Source: Nostoc sp. TCL26-01
GTDB taxonomy: Bacteria > Cyanobacteriota > Cyanobacteriia > Cyanobacteriales > Nostocaceae
Assembly: GCF_013393945.1 (NCBI RefSeq)
Contig: NZ_CP040297.1
Coordinates: 2,434,804 to 2,498,803, forward strand
Length of the DNA: 64,000 bases
Direction: 5' to 3'
A program made the translations under genes and the position numbers. Within the stretch, counting starts at the first letter, position 1. Every line of letters starts with the position of its first letter. Below are positions 35,199-43,685 of the stretch, one piece after another. Below the pieces are notes generated by a model that saw only the letters and a program-made list of their open reading frames with translations, ran no database searches and was not told where the DNA came from.

Positions 35199-35837
35199 CT
35201 AATAATCAATCCCCCGCCCATTTTTAGCAAACTCATCAATAGTTTGGGCTGATAACTCATGAGTAGTGAGAGACTGCAACATCGCTAAAGGTAGTGTGAG
35301 ATGATGAGCGCCAGCTTGAACAGAGGCGACAGCTTCTTGAGGCGATTTGATACTAGCAGCCATCACTTCTGTAAAACTTCCTGCCAGTACACTTGCCATA
35401 TCACGAATTAAAGCCACACCATCACCTAACAGTTTAGTAGCTCGGTTAACGTAGGCGATCGCATATTTTGCGCCTGCTTCCTGAGATACGACTGCTTGGG
35501 AAGCGCTATATATGGCAGTGACAGCACACTGAATTTCTGGTGCTAAAATAGCCACTGCTTGAAAACCAACTGATGATGCGGGAATTTTCAGCACAGTTTG
35601 CTCTCCCAGAATTGCCCATGCGGCTCGTCCTTCGGCAATCATCCCCGATAAATCAGCTGCCATCAACTGATAAAAAACTGGGCCTGTAGTTAATTGTGCC
35701 AGTTGTTTAAGGGTATTTGGGACAGGTAAATCAGTCTTGGCTAACAAAGTCGGATTGGTGGTAATACCTTTAACCCAACCAAATTCCTGAGCAGTTTTCG
35801 CTTCTGTGATAATCGCTGAATCTAGAAATATAGTCAT
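35199..35837 (-). CDS. Transaldolase / fructose-6-phosphate aldolase-like protein
   Basis: 212 residues, the length of the short TalC/Fsa subgroup rather than classical 320-aa transaldolase. Shared features: FLDSAIITEA near the start, GWVKGITTNPTLLAK, the Schiff-base Lys in TVLKIPAS (about residue 84), and ASIKSPQEAVASVQAGAHHLTLP. It should catalyse a dihydroxyacetone or fructose-6-phosphate aldol reaction, or be the transaldolase of the oxidative pentose phosphate pathway; sequence alone does not decide. It is convergent with dgkA. Confidence 0.85.
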   Translation of the reverse strand: MTIFLDSAIITEAKTAQEFGWVKGITTNPTLLAKTDLPVPNTLKQLAQLTTGPVFYQLMAADLSGMIAEGRAAWAILGEQTVLKIPASSVGFQAVAILAPEIQCAVTAIYSASQAVVSQEAGAKYAIAYVNRATKLLGDGVALIRDMASVLAGSFTEVMAASIKSPQEAVASVQAGAHHLTLPLAMLQSLTTHELSAQTIDEFAKNGRGIDY

Positions 35838-35845
35838 TTTATGAG

Positions 35846-35950
35846 TGGTGAGTGCTGAGTGCTGAGTGAGGGAGTGAGAGAATAAGAATTGCTAATGACC
35901 AATGACTATTGACTATTGACTATTGACCATTGACTCTTACCTATTACCTG
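35846..35950. repeat. STRR arrays upstream of the transaldolase-like gene
   Basis: GAGTGCT-type (35846-35877) and TGACTAT/TGACCAT-type heptamers (about 35893-35935). Just beyond lies a spaced 7-bp inverted repeat, TTTTCAT (35977-35983) and ATGAAAA (35991-35997), which could be an operator for the divergent gene. Confidence 0.75.
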
Positions 35951-36108
35951 GAGGCGATCGCTTTCGGCTGTTATACTTTTCATGACAAGTATGAAAATGA
36001 CTAACCAGCTAATTTTCCATCAATCTGGTAGTATTTGTCTGTAATTTCCTGCTGATCAGAATAAATAACTGAATGAAAATCAAGTACTTCAATATTGAGG
36101 AGGAGTGA

Positions 36109-36546
36109 ATGGGACTTAGCGACGGACTCTTGAATCCAACGAAAAAGGCAATGGTTGTCGATGATTGTTGCAATATGATAGAAGTGCAACTCTCCGCCAA
36201 ATCAGGCATAAGTGGTATAGCATTGAAAACTGCCTTCGCTGCTCTCAAGGGAATCAAGCCAGGATATATTTCTAGTGTCGTCGAGCAGCTCCTACCACAG
36301 TGCTTAGAAGCAGTTGAACCGATATGGAATGAGGGTTTAGAGAAAGGCAACCCAGTAGATTATCTAGCACAAAGCCGCGATCGCACAGCTGACGCACTGC
36401 TGAGTATTACCGATGCTAGAATCAAAGACTCAAAGCGCCAGATTGTCAGAGGAACCTATGAAAAATTTCGTGGTTCAGCCAAGCAACACGTAGAGGAAGC
36501 CGTACCAGATTTTGCCCAGGTGATTGATAAGTATACCAAAGCTTAA
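36109..36546 (+). CDS. Conserved soluble protein (DUF6918-like)
   Basis: 145 residues, mostly helical: GLLNPTKKAMVVDDCCNMIE, SGISGIALKTAFAALKGIKPG, VVEQLLPQCLEAVEPIW and HVEEAVPDFAQVIDKYTKA. I recognise it as a conserved actinobacterial/cyanobacterial family without known function (DUF6918, from memory). An AGGAGG Shine-Dalgarno sits just upstream (about 36098-36103), fixing the start. Monocistronic. Confidence 0.75.
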   Translation: MGLSDGLLNPTKKAMVVDDCCNMIEVQLSAKSGISGIALKTAFAALKGIKPGYISSVVEQLLPQCLEAVEPIWNEGLEKGNPVDYLAQSRDRTADALLSITDARIKDSKRQIVRGTYEKFRGSAKQHVEEAVPDFAQVIDKYTKA

Positions 36547-36558
36547 AGAAGAATACAT

Positions 36559-36622
36559 CCGTCATTGCGACGTAAGGAAGCAATCGCAAAATCTCTGGCA
36601 TTGCTTTGTGATGTCGCAATAA
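36559..36622. repeat. Dispersed repeat of CATTGCGA...TCGCAAT type
   Basis: GTCATTGCGACGTAAGGAAGCAATCGC (36559 on) and GCATTGCTTTGTGATGTCGCAAT (36599 on) form an imperfect palindrome. It resembles a repeat common in cyanobacterial intergenic DNA. No gene. Confidence 0.6.
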
Positions 36623-36698
36623 CAAACCAGGAGCAAAAATAGCATGAACTAAAAACCCCTAAATTCTATCAAAGTCAACAGCCTAGACTTAAACCCAG

Positions 36699-37232
36699 TT
36701 ATTCATTCATAGGTTGCACAGAATTCAATGCTGAATTCTGGCTCCTGACTCCCGAATTCTTGTTGTTAAATTCCGTTTGCTCAAAGACATTTTTCAGTAG
36801 AGTCAATCCCTGTTCAACGTGAGAGATTTCCTCATCGCTTAAACCTTCTAGTAAATCAGCAATACAAGCACGAGTTTGATCTGATGATTGTTGCAAAAGA
36901 GACTTGCCCTCTGGAGTGAGATTAAGAACAATCCGCCGACGTTCTTGGGGATGGTGAATCCGTTGTACTAACTCGCGCTGTACTAGACGTTCAATTGTGG
37001 CTGATGCTGTGGCAGAGGTGACACCCAAATGTTCTGCTAAATCAGATAATGAAGCTCCAGGATTACGGTTGATAAATGCCAGCGATCGCAATTGTGGTAT
37101 TGACAAAAAAGCAGCCTTGTGAGCGCGCATCTCAGCTCGAATAAACCGCATCACTAATGGTACAGTTTCCATAACTCTGGCAGCACATTCTTCGGAATTT
37201 GCACCTTCTGGAGAGGGTTGATCGAGCTTCAT
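36699..37232 (-). CDS. MarR-family transcriptional regulator
   Basis: 177 residues with a winged helix-turn-helix: RSLAFINRNPGASLSDLAEHLG, the recognition helix VTSATASATIERLVQRELV and the wing with RRIVLNLTPEGKSLLQQ (the D/H-x-R-R wing reads HPQERRRI). N-terminal helices form the dimer interface. It should act as a ligand-responsive repressor or activator; no target gene is obvious, since the EAL gene upstream is on the same strand after a long repeat spacer. The C-terminal SGVRSQNSALNSVQ is encoded by repeat-like DNA and is probably non-conserved. Confidence 0.9.
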   Translation of the reverse strand: MKLDQPSPEGANSEECAARVMETVPLVMRFIRAEMRAHKAAFLSIPQLRSLAFINRNPGASLSDLAEHLGVTSATASATIERLVQRELVQRIHHPQERRRIVLNLTPEGKSLLQQSSDQTRACIADLLEGLSDEEISHVEQGLTLLKNVFEQTEFNNKNSGVRSQNSALNSVQPMNE

Positions 37233-37313
37233 TTGACTGGGATTCTCCTAATTACATCGCCACCCGTAGATAAAGTTTGCCACAGATGAAGGTTAAACCT
37301 ATTAACTTTATAG

Positions 37314-37438
37314 CAGGGGAGAGGGGATAGGTGATAGGTGACAGGGGATAGGTGATAGGTGATAGGTGACAGGGGACAGGGAACAAGTTTAAAAGTCTCT
37401 GACCATTGACCATTGACCATTGACCATTGACTATTGAC
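37314..37438. repeat. STRR arrays between the MarR and GGDEF-EAL genes
   Basis: GGGATAGGTGATAGGTGACAGG-type heptamers (37314-37383) and TTGACCA heptamers (about 37400-37438). The last heptamers overlap the final codons and stop of the GGDEF-EAL gene. Confidence 0.88.
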
Positions 37439-40073
37439 CAATCTTTTTTTGCTCACCTTGGAGAATCTCAGTTGCTTTCTCCACTGACAGGGGTTTGTGA
37501 AACAAGAAACCTTGCACTTCTTCACAGTTAATAGATTTTAAAAATTCCAGTTCCTCTGGCTTCTCTACCCCTTCGGCGGTTAACCTCAAGCCTAAACTCC
37601 TGCCTAAAGTGACGATCGCCTTAACTATATGAGCTACTCTGATATCTGTAGTCAAAGCTTTAATGAAAGAGCCGTCGATTTTGAGATTGTGGAGTGGTAG
37701 CAATTGTAGGCGAGAGAGGGACGAATGACCAGTACCAAAGTCATCAATGGCGATATAAACGCCCATCTCCTGCAAATTTACCAGTACGCTTTTGGTAAAC
37801 TCGATATCCTCAATAGCTGTTGATTCTGTGATTTCTAACTCCAGGAACTCTGGCGCTAACCCAGTCTCAGTGAGAATTTCGGAGACAATATTCAGCAGAT
37901 TAGGTTGGCGGAACTGTTTAGGAGAAAGATTGACAGCTATTGTCAAAGGCGGCAATCCTTCATCTTGCCAACGTCGATTCTGCATACAAGCTGTCCGTAA
38001 CACCCACTCCCCGATGGGAATAATTAAACCAGTTTCCTCAGCAATAGGAATAAAAATGCTGGGTGCAACTATCCCCATTTCCGGGTGCTGCCAACGTAAC
38101 AGGGCTTCCATGCCAGTGATTTGTCCCGTGGCAATATTGACACGAGGTTGATAGTATACGGTTAATTCTTGCCTTTCTATGGCGTAGCGGAGATTTTTTT
38201 CTAAATTCAAGATTTCTGGAGTTTTAGCACTCAGAGTAGTGGTGTAAAACTGATAGTTGTTTCTACCTTCATCTTTGGCATGATACAAAGCTGCATCTGC
38301 GTGTTTAATTAAAGTTTCGGCATCGGGACTATGTTCATCCAGTAAGGCAATACCTAGAGAGGCGCTAATATAAAGTTCATGTCCTTCCAAACAGAAAACA
38401 TCTTTGAGCGCAGATAATATTCTTGAGGCTACTTGAGTTACTTCTTTGAGATAATTAATCCGGGGTAAAAGGATAGTAAATTCATCTCCACCCCAACGCG
38501 CAACTGTATCACCACTTCTGATGGATTCTTGTAATCTTTGGGCAACGTTTTGTAATAATCTATCTCCTAAGGTATGCCCTAAAGTATCATTAATGATTTT
38601 AAAGCGATCAAGATCGAGAAACATCACAGCTAAACTCTCTTCGCCACGGGTGGCGTTGGCTAAGGCTTTGGCTAGTAGCTCATCAAATAGTAAGCGATTG
38701 GGTAATCCTGTGAGCAAATCGTGTAGGGCTTGGTAGCGAATTTTTTCTTCTACTTGCTGACGCTGCCAAGCGCCAGTGATACTCGCTGCCATTGTCAAGA
38801 GTGTAGATTCTTCATGTCTCGACCAGTGACGCTCTTGTGTACAATCGGCTAAACCCAGGTAACCCCAAAACTGATCTTCTAATCGCAATGGTACTAATAG
38901 GAGGGATTTGACACCATCTCGTGAGAGAAGTTCACTTTCAGCGATGGGAAATTCTTTTGTAAGTCCATTAATGACTCGTCCACTAGAGAGAATATTGTAC
39001 CAACGAGATAAAGCCGCAGACTGGTAAGATTGACTCTGCCAGTGGGGATGAGAGGGTTGGAGATGGGGACGTTGCCATTCAAATTGCAAACTGACTACAG
39101 ATTCTCCTGTTGTGGGATGGAGATGGTTTTTGAATAAATAAGCACGATCTGCTTGGGCTGCTTCACTAATCACACCTAGAGCTTTTTCAATGCCAGTTTC
39201 ATAACTCATTTCTACGAGCAAGTAATTAGCTGCTTCTGCTACTGCTTGTAATAGGCGATCGCGTTGATAGAGTTCCAATTCAGCTTGTTTTTGCTCAGTA
39301 ATATCCCTGGTAATATAAGTTCTAATTAAATCACTTTCTGCTAAGTAATGGATTGATTGTTCAAAAATCGCTCCACCAACTTGAACTTCTCGCACAAAAG
39401 GATTAGCTTTCTGGTTTTCAGGTATATTAAAAATTTCTTGGAGGATGGGATGTTGTTTACCCAGTTGTCTTAAATCGGGAAATTTGACAGCTGCGGCTGG
39501 ATTGAGATATGTAACTTGTCCTGTTAAATCTGTTTCAATAATAGGGTTAGGAATTAATTCCGGAAAAGAAGCTAAACGAGCGAGAGCCGTTTCGCTAGCT
39601 CCGGCAAATTCGGGATCAACAACTAGAGTTTGAAACTGACTAGGAGGAATAGATTGCTCAGATAAAAAATATGATAAGTCTTCAACTGCCGCCGAAGCCA
39701 AAAAAGCTTGTTCGGAAATGTTGGAGATAGCGTAGTATGTGGCTTGGACTTCATGACTACCAAAGTGGATCACATCTCCATGCTTCAGATTATGAGCCAC
39801 ACATCTATCCCCATTGACAATTAAGCCATTAGTGCTACCTTGTCCTTTGAAGTTGCCATCAATAATCCTAAAGCCATATTGCTCTGTTCCGGGAACAGTC
39901 ACCCGCAATAAAATTGCGTGTTGTCTCGACACTGAGCGAGACTTAAGAGCTATTGTATTTCCTTGATGCCGCCCAATAGAGTAAGTTGCCTCTTGCAATG
40001 GGATGGTTCGTTGTCCTTGAGTATCTTGGACAACTAAAATGTGGCGGATTTTTTCCCACTCATTACCTGGCAT
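37431..40073 (-). CDS. FHA-PAS-GAF-GGDEF-EAL cyclic-di-GMP enzyme
   Basis: An 880-residue cytoplasmic signalling protein. Order: FHA phosphopeptide-binding domain (about 15-110; YSIGRHQGNTIALKSRSVSRQH), PAS (about 160-260), GAF (about 270-430), GGDEF diguanylate cyclase with intact RWGGDEFTILL (about 520-530) and EAL phosphodiesterase (about 615-870; MEALLRWQHP, IDDFGTGHSSLS, LKIDGSFI, AEGVE). Both active-site motifs look intact, so it could make or degrade c-di-GMP depending on input; many such tandem proteins favour one. The FHA head suggests input from a Ser/Thr kinase. The C-terminal residues QKKIGQ border on heptamer repeats. Confidence 0.93.
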   Translation of the reverse strand: MPGNEWEKIRHILVVQDTQGQRTIPLQEATYSIGRHQGNTIALKSRSVSRQHAILLRVTVPGTEQYGFRIIDGNFKGQGSTNGLIVNGDRCVAHNLKHGDVIHFGSHEVQATYYAISNISEQAFLASAAVEDLSYFLSEQSIPPSQFQTLVVDPEFAGASETALARLASFPELIPNPIIETDLTGQVTYLNPAAAVKFPDLRQLGKQHPILQEIFNIPENQKANPFVREVQVGGAIFEQSIHYLAESDLIRTYITRDITEQKQAELELYQRDRLLQAVAEAANYLLVEMSYETGIEKALGVISEAAQADRAYLFKNHLHPTTGESVVSLQFEWQRPHLQPSHPHWQSQSYQSAALSRWYNILSSGRVINGLTKEFPIAESELLSRDGVKSLLLVPLRLEDQFWGYLGLADCTQERHWSRHEESTLLTMAASITGAWQRQQVEEKIRYQALHDLLTGLPNRLLFDELLAKALANATRGEESLAVMFLDLDRFKIINDTLGHTLGDRLLQNVAQRLQESIRSGDTVARWGGDEFTILLPRINYLKEVTQVASRILSALKDVFCLEGHELYISASLGIALLDEHSPDAETLIKHADAALYHAKDEGRNNYQFYTTTLSAKTPEILNLEKNLRYAIERQELTVYYQPRVNIATGQITGMEALLRWQHPEMGIVAPSIFIPIAEETGLIIPIGEWVLRTACMQNRRWQDEGLPPLTIAVNLSPKQFRQPNLLNIVSEILTETGLAPEFLELEITESTAIEDIEFTKSVLVNLQEMGVYIAIDDFGTGHSSLSRLQLLPLHNLKIDGSFIKALTTDIRVAHIVKAIVTLGRSLGLRLTAEGVEKPEELEFLKSINCEEVQGFLFHKPLSVEKATEILQGEQKKIGQ

Positions 40074-40415
40074 TACTTTTTCTCAAATTTTTGTGTCTGA
40101 TATCTAGAATATGTTTACTAGGTTAGGATTATACATTAGTATCCACAGTATCCTCATGAGCCTTTTTTAACCGTGATTAGATAAAACTAAATATTAACTA
40201 TAGACTTTTGTATAGCTATATAATGACAAAATGTATCAGTGTAAATATTTAAATTATGTTTTATTTTATTAAAATTTATACAAAAATCATCAATACTAAA
40301 TATTTCAGTTCCATCTGGATAGTTTGTCAATATGGTGATTGATGTTAGCGAAAGCGGGGCTATGAGCAACCTACTGAGTTAGGGGTTATGTTTATACCCT
40401 ATGCCCCATTGATGA
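40074..40415. other. 342-bp intergenic region
   Basis: Very AT-rich, with no coding frame of note and no clear hairpin. It probably contains the promoter of the GGDEF-EAL gene (a candidate cannot be placed confidently) and the 3' end of the TpsB gene. Confidence 0.5.
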
Positions 40416-42254
40416 TTAAAAAGGATTATAAAGTATAGAAAAATATAATCCGTTTTCTTGCCAAGTTCTTGCTTCTGAGTCAACGGACACTAGAGGAATA
40501 CCCCAGTCGAGACGAGCGCTAAAGCGATCGCCTTGTGTCCATCGTAAACCAAGACCAACGGCAGCTAGGGCGTTAGGATCTGGATTGTCTCCTGAATTAT
40601 TCCAGGCAATGCCAAAATCCACAAAAGGCGTAGCTTGTAACAAGCCATTGAATTGAGGTACTCGGAGAATGGGGATTTGTACTTCGGCTGAAGCATAAGC
40701 ACCGTTATCTGTCAAGAGTAAATCTTGGCGATAGCCACGCACACTATCTAGACCACCTAGACCAAACTGTTCTAAGGGTAACAGTCTTTTGGAGGCAATT
40801 TGGGTGTTTGCTCTGACTATTAGTAAGGTTTCTGGTGCTAGAAGACGCGCCCATTGTGCTTGTCCTTGCCATGAGAAAAAGCGACTATCGGGTGCTTCGG
40901 CGTTGACGGTGGCATTAAATGCGCCGACACCCAGATTAAATTGCGATCGCAAAGCTATCACTTCTCGGCTATTGCGAGTAGTCCATTCTTGAAAAAATCG
41001 CAATGCAGAGATGCGTGTGCCGCCTTCGCTATCTGCGCCAGGAGAAAGTTCATTGGGAGAAACACCACTTTCTTCATTGAATAGGTTGGAAGATATTTTA
41101 CTTTCTCTGCGAGAAGCTGTCACACCAAGGGCAAATTCTTGTGTGGGAGTTTGCACTAATGGCTGGCGAAATGTCAGTTCATAATAGCGAGAGGAAGAAC
41201 TAATATTGAGAGTGTCAAAAGGTTCTTCAATCACGTTACTTTCGGAAATCCCAAAGTTAAAGTTGAGTGTGCCGTTTCTGGGATTCAGGGGCAAAGTGTA
41301 GCTAGTATCAAGGGTGTTGCTACCATCGGTATTACTATAAGCGACACTTATACCATCTCCTAAACCTAGTAAATTAGCTTCGCTTAATTGTATCCGTCGT
41401 CGAAAACTACCCACACTAGGCGATCGCCCATTATCCAATCCTACTTGAAGATCAAAGGTTTTTGCTTCTTTAATTTGTACTTGCAGTACACTTGTCCCTG
41501 GACGGGAACCTGCTGAGAGTTCAGCTGACAAGTTTTTAATTAAGGGATTGAGTTGCAGCAGTTGTAGTGCTTGGAGTAAATCTTCTCGGTTTAGGGGTGG
41601 TGTGGTGGCGATCGCTAAACGGCTGCGGATATACTTAGGGTTAAGTCGCTGAGTTCCCGCAATCTGAATATCTTCTAATCTACCTTCAACTACCTGAATT
41701 TTAATAACACCAGACTGAATGGTTTGTGGCGGAATATAAGCGCCAGAAGTAATATAACCCTTGTTGACATATAATTCAGTAATTTTAGAACGCGCCTGAA
41801 ATAGTTCAGCTAAAGTAATTGGTCTGTTAGTGAACTCGGCAGTAACTTTGGCTAATTCTTCCTGGCTAAATACCGTACTACCAAGAACTTCAAACTTTTC
41901 GACAGTAATAGTCTGAGGAATATTCTCCGGTAATGGTTGCTGTGGGTTCACTTCCTGTGCTGGAGGTTGGAGGAGTTCTGCTGGCGGTGGTAGTTGCTGG
42001 GGCGTTTGTGGTGCAGGTAAAGGCACAGGTGCAGGCGGCTGAACATCTTGTGGTGGTGGTAAAGGCGTAGGCACAGGTGGCTCGGCATCTTGTGGTGGTG
42101 GCAGTTGTTGTGACAAGATGAAGCTATTATGTGGTAATTTTGTCTGGTCAAGAGCTTGAGCTTTCACTGGTTGAGCATCCAAACTGTTGAGTAATACAGA
42201 TATACTCAAAGGCAACCAAGATACTGCAAGCTTGAGGTGGCATCTATATATCAT
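40416..42254 (-). CDS. TpsB/ShlB-family outer-membrane transporter
   Basis: 612 residues: signal peptide (about 1-33), a Pro/Gln-rich linker with repeated PLPPPQDVQPP-like units (about 45-115), a POTRA_2 domain (about 120-195; ITVEKFEVLGSTVFSQEEL and AYIPPQTIQSGVIKIQVVEG), then a 16-strand barrel of the ShlB/FhaC type with GLGGLDSVRGYRQ and a terminal Phe (LYFSILYNPF). It should export a partner TpsA exoprotein across the outer membrane. No TpsA lies beside it in this window. Genes for CHAT, DUF928 and CHASE2 proteins, which I recall near such transporters in cyanobacteria, lie 5.4 kb away. Confidence 0.92.
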   Translation of the reverse strand: MIYRCHLKLAVSWLPLSISVLLNSLDAQPVKAQALDQTKLPHNSFILSQQLPPPQDAEPPVPTPLPPPQDVQPPAPVPLPAPQTPQQLPPPAELLQPPAQEVNPQQPLPENIPQTITVEKFEVLGSTVFSQEELAKVTAEFTNRPITLAELFQARSKITELYVNKGYITSGAYIPPQTIQSGVIKIQVVEGRLEDIQIAGTQRLNPKYIRSRLAIATTPPLNREDLLQALQLLQLNPLIKNLSAELSAGSRPGTSVLQVQIKEAKTFDLQVGLDNGRSPSVGSFRRRIQLSEANLLGLGDGISVAYSNTDGSNTLDTSYTLPLNPRNGTLNFNFGISESNVIEEPFDTLNISSSSRYYELTFRQPLVQTPTQEFALGVTASRRESKISSNLFNEESGVSPNELSPGADSEGGTRISALRFFQEWTTRNSREVIALRSQFNLGVGAFNATVNAEAPDSRFFSWQGQAQWARLLAPETLLIVRANTQIASKRLLPLEQFGLGGLDSVRGYRQDLLLTDNGAYASAEVQIPILRVPQFNGLLQATPFVDFGIAWNNSGDNPDPNALAAVGLGLRWTQGDRFSARLDWGIPLVSVDSEARTWQENGLYFSILYNPF

Positions 42255-42417
42255 GCTATTAGGTTGTTTTCAGCCAACAAAAATAGGGTTGTGCGGTTAC
42301 GAGTTCAGAAGCGAAGACACTTCATTTTCTGATGTATCACTACAGTACCCTACTACATATCTGTCTCTTGATGAATATATTAATGTAGCCGCATATGCCG
42401 TGAAATTTGTCTAATTT

Positions 42418-42651
42418 ATGGAAACTTACCAACAGATAAAACAAAGGATTACTAATTTATCTCAAGAGTTTGCTTTAGTCTGTCAAGAATTCGATATACC
42501 TTATTTAGATATTTTTTCCTTATTAGAAAAATCAGAGATTTGGATGAATGAAGCCAGAAATAACGATGGTGTTCACCCCAAAGCCGCAGGTTATACAGAA
42601 TTTGCACGAATTGTTGAGAACTGGGACGCTTGGCTAAATTGGTTAAGTTAA
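42418..42651 (+). pseudogene. C-terminal fragment of an SGNH/GDSL hydrolase
   Basis: 77 codons from an ATG at 42418. The fragment contains the block V catalytic pair (NNDGVHPKAAGYTEFARI, Asp and His separated as D-G-V-H-P) and the run-up FDIPYLDIFSLLEKSEIWMNE typical of the last third of GDSL esterases. The block I GDS serine and the rest of the fold are absent upstream, so it cannot be active. It lies between the divergent tpsB promoter region and a dispersed repeat, consistent with truncation by rearrangement. Confidence 0.75.
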
Positions 42652-42683
42652 TTATCTAAGAGGACGTTGGAAAAGTCTGTTTC

Positions 42684-42782
42684 TTTGTCATGTTGAATGC
42701 AGCGTAGCGGAATGAAACATCTCGGTATGTGCCACAAAACCTAGATTCTTCCTGACGCGGAGCGTAAGGAAGAATGACATTT
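42684..42782. repeat. Dispersed palindromic repeat (GAATGCAGCGTAGCGGAATG type)
   Basis: GTTGAATGCAGCGTAGCGGAATGAAACATCTCGG, followed by ATTCTTCC...GGAAGAATGAC; a known style of interspersed repeat in bacteria with AGCG-rich halves. A short minus-strand frame over it is not a gene. Confidence 0.65.
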
Positions 42783-42906
42783 TTATACCTACTGAAACTT
42801 TTCTAACACCCTCTAAGTGTTTTTGGTAGATAGCGATCGCTGCTAATAAATCTACCATCACTTTAGCTATACTAGACACAAAGATATTCCTGCCAGCAAT
42901 CTGCTC

Positions 42907-43605
42907 ATGACGGTATCAATAAAGCGTAGCTCAAACCAAAATATACCATACTTAGAAAGTGGGGATAGACTGACTCGCCACGAATTTGAGCGTCGATACA
43001 CAGCCATGCCCCACATTAAGAAAGCAGAACTGATAGAAGGAGTCGTCTACGTGGCATCACCCTTACGTTTTCAAAGTCATGGACAACCTCATGGTAATCT
43101 CATCGGTTGGTTATGGACTTATAAAATTGCCACTCTTGGCATAGAGTTAGGTGATAATGTGACGGTGCGTCTCGACTCAGACAACGAACCTCAGCCGGAT
43201 GTTGTGTTACTAATTGACGAAAATTTGGGTGGACAAGCGCGTATTAGTGAAGATGATTATATTGAAGGTGCGCCAGAATTAGTGGCGGAAGTTGCAGCTA
43301 GTAGTGCAGCTAATGATTTATATGATAAGAAAAAAGTCTATCGTCGCAACGGTGTGAAAGAATATATTGTTTGGCAGAGTTTAGAAAATAAACTCGATTG
43401 GTTCAGCTTAGAAAATGGGGAATATGTGTCATTATTACCCAATGGGGATGGAGTGATTAAAAGTCAAGTTTTTCCCGGTTTGTGGTTGGATGTGTCAGCA
43501 TTTCGTGTAGGCGAAATGAGACAGGTTTTATCTGTACTACAACAAGGCTTGAGTAGTCCAGAACATACAAATTTTGTTCAGGCGTTAGCCAGCAAGCTGA
43601 AGTGA
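42907..43605 (+). CDS. Uma2-family (DUF820) putative endonuclease
   Basis: 232 residues with the PD-(D/E)XK core of Uma2 proteins: RHEFERRYTAMPHIKKAELIEG near the N-terminus, PQPDVVLLIDEN (Asp), ELVAEVAASSAANDLYDKKKVYRRNGVKEYIVW (E-V-x-S, then the Lys-rich helix). In typical family members the motif is E-V-x-S-x-S-T; here it is EVAASSAA, close but altered. Very common multicopy family in cyanobacteria; biological role unknown. 80 bp separate it from rca on the same strand, probably by chance. Confidence 0.85.
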   Translation: MTVSIKRSSNQNIPYLESGDRLTRHEFERRYTAMPHIKKAELIEGVVYVASPLRFQSHGQPHGNLIGWLWTYKIATLGIELGDNVTVRLDSDNEPQPDVVLLIDENLGGQARISEDDYIEGAPELVAEVAASSAANDLYDKKKVYRRNGVKEYIVWQSLENKLDWFSLENGEYVSLLPNGDGVIKSQVFPGLWLDVSAFRVGEMRQVLSVLQQGLSSPEHTNFVQALASKLK

Positions 43606-43685
43606 GTTTAATTAAACGCCCCAAAAAAGCGATCGCTGTCCCCAGAAAAACTTAACATTAGTGCTAGCTATTCACATACAGATTC

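Noticed and set aside
42187..42414. 75-codon frame overlapping the tpsB start
   Set aside because: Antisense to the tpsB signal peptide, no motif; most likely chance.
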